Below are positions 13,694 through 17,188 of a stretch of DNA of 17,188 bases, piece by piece. This DNA is from JBQTJJ01 sp052387235 (GTDB taxonomy: Bacteria; Actinomycetota; Acidimicrobiia; Acidimicrobiales; GCA-2861595): the NCBI GenBank assembly GCA_052387235.1, contig JBQTJJ010000150.1:1-17188 (forward strand), read 5' to 3'. Under the pieces are notes generated by a model, which saw only the letters and a list, made by a program, of their open reading frames with translations, did no database searches and was not told where the DNA came from. Made by a program: the position numbers and the translations under genes. Every line of letters begins with the position of its first letter. The first letter of the stretch is position 1.

Positions 13694-14164
13694 ATGCCGA
13701 AGGCGCCCCCGGCCGGGGTCATCGACCGACTGCGGGCCACCGCCCTCGACCTCGTCTCGCTCGTCACCGGCGCCGATCCCGGCCCGCTGCGGCGGGTGCC
13801 GGCGCCGGGCGAGTGGTCGGCCGCGACCGTGGTGGCCCACCTGGCCGACGCCGAGCTCGTCTACGGCGTGCGGGCCCGCATGATGCTCACCGTCGACCGG
13901 CCGTGGCTGGTGGCGTTCCCGGAGGGGGCCTGGGCCGAGCGGTTCGGGCCCCTGGACCGCGACGTGAAGGACTCGCTGCAGCGCTGGCGGGTCCTGCGCG
14001 ACGCCAACCTCCGGCTGTTCGGGTCGCTCTCGGACGACGAGTGGGCCCTGGAGGGCGTGCACGAGGAGCGGGGGACGATGACCGTCACCGCCCTGGCCGA
14101 GCTGCTGGTGAGCCACGACCGGGCCCACCTCGACCAGATCCGGCGGGCCCTCTCCCCGGCCTGA
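13694..14164 (+). CDS. DinB-superfamily protein
   Basis: The 156-aa four-helix-bundle protein shows the DinB/YfiT pattern: an N-terminal helix (GVIDRLRATALDLVSLV), then PAPGEWSAATVVAHLADAE with metal-binding His49, and a last helix LLVSHDRAHLDQIRRAL with His141 and His145 (HxxxH). The three histidines would bind a divalent metal. Members include thiol-dependent transferases such as mycothiol-dependent enzymes, but no particular activity can be assigned. ATG at 13694 was chosen over upstream GTG at 13658 because it begins the typical helix and has GAGG about 8 nt upstream. It follows the glycosylase gene by 51 nt and is convergent with the F420-type gene, 24 nt away, with no clear terminator between them. 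Confidence 0.8.
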   Translation: MPKAPPAGVIDRLRATALDLVSLVTGADPGPLRRVPAPGEWSAATVVAHLADAELVYGVRARMMLTVDRPWLVAFPEGAWAERFGPLDRDVKDSLQRWRVLRDANLRLFGSLSDDEWALEGVHEERGTMTVTALAELLVSHDRAHLDQIRRALSPA

Positions 14165-14188
14165 TCGCCGAGGCCGAGCGCGCCGGGC

Positions 14189-15358
14189 TCAGCTGGGCGC
14201 CGGCGCCGCCTTCGGCTTCCTGGGCGGGACGCCCACCTTCGGGTCGGGCACGGCCGTGTCGGGCCAGCGCCGCCGGCTCACGATGGACAGCTTGCGCAGC
14301 AGGGCGATGGCGCCCGGGTCGTCGTCGCCGGGCCGGCCCTGGATGGTGCCGTCCTCGAGCATCTTGACGATGATCTCCCGCCCCAGGTCGGTGCGGACGA
14401 TGGTGAGGGTCCAGTCGTTGAAGGCGCCGATGCCGCCGGTGGAGATGTCGGCGTGCTCGGCCGCGAAGTCCGGGCACAGCTTGCAGCCCTCGCGGGTCCA
14501 GGCGTGGCACTCCTTGAGCGGGACCTCGTGGTAGCCGCCGTCCTTCATCCAGATCTGGAGCACGCCCTTGATGTTCATCTTGGCCATGTCCTGCTTCTTC
14601 AGGCCGTACTTGGCCTCCAGCAGCTCCTCGAAGATGGCGTCGTCGAACGTCTTGGAGCACAGCAGGCCGATGTTGAGGGCGAAGCGCCGGGCCGGCTTGC
14701 CCGCCTTTCGCACGGTGAGCACGGGCGGCACCGACGACTGGCAGCTCATGCCCACCAGGGCCAGCTTCTCGGCCCCACCCTCCACCGCCTCGGCGTAGGC
14801 CATGGTGTTGGCCGAGTACGTGTAGCGGCTGCCGGAGGCGGCCAGGATCTCGTCCCGGGTGCGGGCCACGCCCGGGATCGCCTTCCACGTGCTGCCGTCG
14901 CCCTCCAGGTACGACACCAGGGCGGCGTCGATGTAGCCGTGCTCCAGGGCCCACAGCAGGATGGCCGACACCAGCCCGCCGTCCTGGCCCCGCTCGTGGA
15001 TCTCGGGGTCGACGGCCCGGGCCAGGATGATGTCCTTGGAGACGCCGTCCATCTCGTCGGGGTGCCGCACCCGCCCGAACAGGTGCTGGTCGATCTCGCT
15101 CTCCCAGCTGCGGAACCGGGGGCAGGCCCGGGTGCAGGAGGTGCAGCCCTTCTGGCCGTGGGTGCAGTCGGCCGGGCCCAGCTCCTCCTCCAGGTGGAAC
15201 GGGCGGTAGACGCCCTCGGTGTCCTTGTAGCCCAGGACGTCGTGGGGGCAGGCGACCACGCAGCCGGCGCAGCCGGTGCACAGCCCGGTGGTGACGACCT
15301 CGGAGAAGAGCTCCTTCCACTGAGCGGTCCAGCGGGTCTTCGCCGCCTGGTCGGGCAT
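14189..15358 (-). CDS. Coenzyme F420 hydrogenase/dehydrogenase beta-subunit family protein
   Basis: The 389-aa protein opens with a ferredoxin-type cluster, CTGCAGCVVACPHDV (Cys27, 30, 33, 37). A second cysteine group follows at Cys65, 72, 75 and 79 (CTHGQKGCTSCTRACP). After this come the FrhB N-domain (RGQDGGLVSAILLWALEHGY) and the FrhB C-domain, with GSRYTYSANTMAYAEAV, ALVGMSCQSS, FALNIGLLCSKTFDDAIFEE and a third cysteine set CHAWTREGCKLCPDFAAEHA followed by DISTGGIGAFNDWT. FrhB proteins bind FAD and pass electrons between iron-sulfur clusters and coenzyme F420 or a similar acceptor. No hydrogenase or formate dehydrogenase gene is beside it, so the partner is unknown. ATG at 15358 was chosen because TAGGGT lies 7 nt upstream; a GTG at 15379 is possible. 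It is divergent from the Fpg/Nei gene. Confidence 0.88.
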   Translation of the reverse strand: MPDQAAKTRWTAQWKELFSEVVTTGLCTGCAGCVVACPHDVLGYKDTEGVYRPFHLEEELGPADCTHGQKGCTSCTRACPRFRSWESEIDQHLFGRVRHPDEMDGVSKDIILARAVDPEIHERGQDGGLVSAILLWALEHGYIDAALVSYLEGDGSTWKAIPGVARTRDEILAASGSRYTYSANTMAYAEAVEGGAEKLALVGMSCQSSVPPVLTVRKAGKPARRFALNIGLLCSKTFDDAIFEELLEAKYGLKKQDMAKMNIKGVLQIWMKDGGYHEVPLKECHAWTREGCKLCPDFAAEHADISTGGIGAFNDWTLTIVRTDLGREIIVKMLEDGTIQGRPGDDDPGAIALLRKLSIVSRRRWPDTAVPDPKVGVPPRKPKAAPAPS

Positions 15359-15364
15359 GGCTCT

Positions 15365-15389
15365 CACCCTACGCGGCACCGGTAGGGTG
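15365..15389. promoter_or_regulatory. Divergent promoter pair forming an inverted repeat
   Basis: CACCCTA (15365-15371) and TAGGGTG (15383-15389) are perfect inverted repeats around an 11-bp spacer. Each contains TAGGGT as a -10 candidate for its own direction: minus, 7 nt before the FrhB-like ATG at 15358; plus, 8 nt before the Fpg/Nei GTG at 15397. No -35 boxes or ribosome sites are evident. It may be two leaderless promoters, or also a dimeric regulator site. Confidence 0.5.
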
Positions 15390-15396
15390 CCCCGCC

Positions 15397-16182
15397 GTGC
15401 CCGAGCTGCCCGAGGTCGAGGCCTACCGGGTCCTGGCCGAGGCGGCGCTCGGCCGGTCCATCGCCTCGGTCGAGGCCCCCGACGCCTGGTTCCTCAAGGG
15501 CGGGGTGGACGCGGCGGCCGTGGCCGGGGGCCTCACGGGCCGGTCCTTCACGGCCGCCCGCCGGCGGGGGAAGCTGCTGCTGCTCGACACGTCGGACGCC
15601 GGCCCGGTGCTGGGGCTGCGCTTCGGGATGACGGGGCGCCTGGTGGTGGACGGCACGGCCGGTATCGACGCCCTGCTGTACTCGAGCGACCGCGACGTGG
15701 CCGCCTGGGACCGGTTCCTGGTCCGCTTCGCCGGCGGCGGTGATCTCAGGGTGCGCGACCCCCGCCGCCTGGGCGGGGTCCTCCTCGACCCGGACGAGGA
15801 CCGGCTCGGCCCCGACGCCCTGACCGTGTCGCCAGCCGCCCTGCGGGCCGCCCTGGCCACGCCGGCGGTGGCGCTGAAGGCCCGCCTCATGGACCAGTCA
15901 CGCCTGGCCGGCGTGGGCAACCTCCTGGCCGACGAGACGCTGTGGAGGGCCGGTCTCGACCCCCGCCGCCCGGCCGGATCGCTCAGCCCCGCCGAGCTGC
16001 GGCGGCTCCACCACCACCTGCGCCGGGCCGTCGACGATCTGATGTCGAGGGGCGGTTCCCACTCGGGCGACCTCATGCCCGTCCGCCGGCCCGGGGGTGC
16101 CTGCCCCAGGGACGGGGCGCCGCTGCAGCGCGCCACCGTGGGCGGGCGCACCACCTGGTGGTGCCCCGCCCATCAGCGGTGA
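15397..16182 (+). CDS. Fpg/Nei-family DNA glycosylase with a variant zinc finger
   Basis: The 261-aa protein starts (M)PELPEVEAYR, with the catalytic Pro2 and Glu3. RRRGKLLLLD supplies Lys59, and LRFGMTGRLV has the intercalating Met78. RDPRRLGGV corresponds to the usual DPRRFG. LAGVGNLLADE gives the helix-two-turn-helix with Asn175. The C-terminal finger is altered: the pattern is Cys236-x2-Asp239 and Cys256-x2-His259 instead of four cysteines, while the phosphate-binding Arg251 in GGRTTWWC is kept. It should excise oxidised bases and cut the abasic site by beta/delta elimination. I cannot decide between MutM (8-oxoguanine) and Nei (pyrimidine) specificity. The GTG at 15397 is fixed by the catalytic N-terminus and lies 8 nt after TAGGGT without a ribosome site. 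Confidence 0.92.
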   Translation: MPELPEVEAYRVLAEAALGRSIASVEAPDAWFLKGGVDAAAVAGGLTGRSFTAARRRGKLLLLDTSDAGPVLGLRFGMTGRLVVDGTAGIDALLYSSDRDVAAWDRFLVRFAGGGDLRVRDPRRLGGVLLDPDEDRLGPDALTVSPAALRAALATPAVALKARLMDQSRLAGVGNLLADETLWRAGLDPRRPAGSLSPAELRRLHHHLRRAVDDLMSRGGSHSGDLMPVRRPGGACPRDGAPLQRATVGGRTTWWCPAHQR

Positions 16183-16198
16183 AGGTGCGCACTCCCCG

Positions 16199-16229
16199 TT
16201 GACAATCCTCTCTCGTTAGGGTTACCTAA
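16199..16229 (+). promoter_or_regulatory. Promoter with DtxR/IdeR-like iron box before the bfd-bfr operon
   Basis: A perfect -35 hexamer TTGACA lies at 16199-16204. Downstream, TCTCGTTAGGGTTACCTAA (16211-16229) matches 14 of 19 positions of the IdeR/DtxR consensus TTAGGTTAGGCTAACCTAA. Within it, TTAGG-gtta-CCTAA is a perfect inverted repeat (16216-16229). The -10 is uncertain: TACCTA (16223) lies 18 bp from the -35, while TAGGGT (16217) matches the -10 used at neighbouring promoters but is only 12 bp away. Either way the box covers the -10, so bound regulator should repress. Iron storage and mobilisation genes lie directly downstream. Confidence 0.6.
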
Positions 16230-16232
16230 GAA

Positions 16233-16478
16233 GTGATGAGAGGGAACCCTCAGCCGGTGCCCGAGCTCGGCCTCCGGCGGGTTCGCTGGGTCCGCATCGT
16301 GGCCGACGGCGACGGCACCCGGTGCACCGTGGGCGGCATCGCCCACCGCCGGCCCGTGGTTCGCGCCATCCCCCTCCGCACCGCCACCGCCCTGCTGGCG
16401 GCTGGGGTGCCCGGGTGGGTCAGCCGGCCCCGCGGCACCGCCGCCGACGCGCCCGTTCCGGCAGGGCACGGTCGCTGA
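16233..16478 (+). CDS. Unrecognised 81-aa basic protein, first gene of the bfd-bfr operon
   Basis: I do not recognise this protein. The frame starts GTG at 16233 or ATG at 16236 and ends 2 nt before the bfd ATG. It is very rich in G/C at third codon positions, as in the neighbouring genes, which supports real coding. The sequence is basic and has a compact core: LRRVRWVRIVADGDGTRCTV, then GGIAHRRPVVRAIPLRTATA LLAAGVPGWV-type strands and a helix, followed by a proline-rich tail. A single cysteine is present and no membrane span is predicted by eye. It has no good ribosome site; the iron-box promoter ends just before it, so its mRNA leader would be only a few bases. Position suggests a role in iron storage or its control, but nothing in the sequence shows a function. 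Confidence 0.65.
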   Translation: MMRGNPQPVPELGLRRVRWVRIVADGDGTRCTVGGIAHRRPVVRAIPLRTATALLAAGVPGWVSRPRGTAADAPVPAGHGR

Positions 16479-16480
16479 CG

Positions 16481-16672
16481 ATGTTCGTCTGCCACTGCCG
16501 CGCCGTCACCGACGGGACGATCCGCCGTGCCATCGAGGCCGGCGCCTCCGACCCCCGCGACCTGGCCCGCCACTGCGGGGCCGGCTCTCGGTGTGGAGGC
16601 TGCTGGCCCGCGCTCCAGGAGCTGCTGGCCGAGCACGGTGCGGGATCGGGCTCGGGTTCACAGGCCGCTTGA
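16481..16672 (+). CDS. bfd: Bacterioferritin-associated ferredoxin
   Basis: The 63-aa product has the Bfd pattern for a [2Fe-2S] cluster: Cys4 and Cys6 (FVCHCRAVTD) and Cys38 and Cys41 (GSRCGGCWPAL). Between them is the helix GTIRRAIEAGASDPRDLARH. In Pseudomonas, Bfd docks on bacterioferritin at the heme and delivers electrons that release stored iron as Fe2+. Immediate linkage to bfr supports the same role. The tail after residue 50 (GAGSGSGSQAA) looks disordered. The ATG at 16481 begins 2 nt after the 81-aa gene, suggesting coupled translation. It ends 52 nt before bfr. Confidence 0.92.
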   Translation: MFVCHCRAVTDGTIRRAIEAGASDPRDLARHCGAGSRCGGCWPALQELLAEHGAGSGSGSQAA

Positions 16673-16724
16673 CGCCGCCCTGTGCGTGGGGGTCCAATGG
16701 CCCCGACCAGGAAGGGAGCGCCCC

Positions 16725-17188
16725 GTGAAAGGCACCAAGGCGGTACTCGAGCTGTTGAACGACGTCCTGACCGCCGAGCTCACGGCTGTCAACCAGTACT
16801 TCGCCGACGCGAAGATGTGCGAGAACTGGGGCTATGCCCACCTGGCCGAGCACGTCAAGGCCGACTCGATCGACGAGATGAAGGACGCGGAGATGCTGAT
16901 CGAGCGCATCCTGTACCTCGACGGCGTCCCCAACCTGCAGCGCCTCGGCCCGGTGAAGGTCGGCGAGACGGTGCCCGAGAAGCTGAAGCTGGCGCTGGCC
17001 CTCGAGACCGAGGCCATCGCGCGCCTGAACAAGGGCGTGGCCCTCTGCACCAAGGAGGGCGACCACGGCAGCCGGCAGCTGCTGGAGAAGATCCTGTCCG
17101 GCGAGGAGGAGCACGCCGACTGGCTGGAGGCCCAGCTCGACCTCATCGCCCAGATGGGCGAGCCCTTCTACCTGGCCCAGCAGGTGCG
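16725..17188 (+). CDS. bfr: Bacterioferritin, 3' end cut by the window
   Basis: The 154 visible residues cover nearly all of a bacterioferritin (usual length near 160). The four-helix bundle shows LLNDVLTAELTAVNQYFADA with Glu18 and Tyr25, DSIDEMKDAEMLIERILYLD with Glu51 and the heme ligand Met52, then LDGVPN, LALETEAIARLNKGVALC with Glu94, and GEEEHADWLEAQLDLI with Glu127 and His130. The ferroxidase ligand His54, found as DEMxHAE in most family members, is Asp here (codon GAC). The protein should form a 24-subunit shell that oxidises Fe2+ and stores ferric mineral, with heme between subunit pairs. The GTG at 16725 has AAGGGAG 7 nt upstream. It is probably in one operon with the 81-aa gene and bfd, although a separate promoter in the 52-nt gap cannot be excluded. 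Confidence 0.93.
   Translation, partial: MKGTKAVLELLNDVLTAELTAVNQYFADAKMCENWGYAHLAEHVKADSIDEMKDAEMLIERILYLDGVPNLQRLGPVKVGETVPEKLKLALALETEAIARLNKGVALCTKEGDHGSRQLLEKILSGEEEHADWLEAQLDLIAQMGEPFYLAQQV

Noticed and set aside
14165..14188. A terminator between the DinB-like and FrhB-like genes
   Set aside because: No convincing stem was found in the 24-bp gap.
16705..16724. Small GGGG...CCCC hairpin near 16690-16705 in the bfd-bfr gap as a terminator
   Set aside because: The stem is imperfect and short, and the neighbouring bases form the bfr ribosome site. It is too weak to call.
16506..17114. A 202-aa minus-strand frame opposite bfd and bfr
   Set aside because: Both plus-strand genes are certain, and the antisense product resembles no known family.
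1..17188. Mobile elements, CRISPR arrays, toxin-antitoxin or phage genes
   Set aside because: No transposase, integrase, regular repeat-spacer pattern or phage-like gene was seen; composition looks uniform throughout.

Overview
The window is high-GC, densely coding DNA from an actinobacterium. The markers are a WhiB protein, a PdtaS-type histidine kinase next to whiB, a UsfX/RsbW-like anti-sigma factor with a SigF-type sigma factor, and the Actinobacteria-specific trio of phosphomutase, DUF3090 and SCO1664-family genes. Starts are often GTG and several promoters look leaderless. I cannot name the species. An uncultured or deep-branching high-GC lineage, such as Acidimicrobiia, would fit, but that is a guess. 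No rRNA, tRNA, CRISPR array, transposase or integrase was seen, so this looks like ordinary chromosome.

Layout. (1) 1-4016, plus strand: a tight run of an ArsA-type ATPase (5' end missing), a class I O-methyltransferase, a PHP-family histidinol-phosphatase-like enzyme and the sensor kinase pdtaS. (2) 4025-4321, minus: a whiB1-like gene convergent with pdtaS, with a perfect CRP-type palindrome in its upstream region. (3) 4472-5155, plus: a glycerophosphodiester phosphodiesterase, ending at an 18-bp perfect hairpin shared with the next, convergent operon. (4) 7377-5225, minus: anti-sigma factor, sigma factor SigF and a lipid kinase. (5) 7456-10020, plus: etfB, etfA and a lipoprotein with two DUF4399-like repeats. 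(6) 10968-10060, minus: an unrecognised coiled-coil protein. (7) 12932-11085, minus: phosphomutase, DUF3090 and SCO1664-family kinase-like protein. (8) 12959-14164, plus: family-5 uracil-DNA glycosylase and a DinB-fold protein. (9) 15358-14189, minus: an F420 hydrogenase/dehydrogenase beta-subunit homologue with two ferredoxin-like cysteine clusters. (10) 15397-16182, plus: an Fpg/Nei DNA glycosylase. (11) 16233 to the right edge, plus: an unrecognised 81-aa protein, bacterioferritin-associated ferredoxin (bfd) and bacterioferritin (bfr, cut at the edge).

The most interesting points are the following. The bfd-bfr operon is preceded by a TTGACA hexamer and a sequence matching 14 of 19 positions of the DtxR/IdeR iron box; it carries a small unknown gene, and the ferritin has Asp in place of the ferroxidase ligand His54. 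The CRP-type palindrome lies at whiB1 in a pdtaS-whiB1 arrangement known from Mycobacterium. Several genes have a TANNNT box only 6-8 nt before the start codon and no Shine-Dalgarno sequence, which implies leaderless mRNAs. The phosphomutase, DUF3090 and SCO1664 genes form a conserved cluster of unknown function. I found no clear defence system or wholly new multi-gene system.
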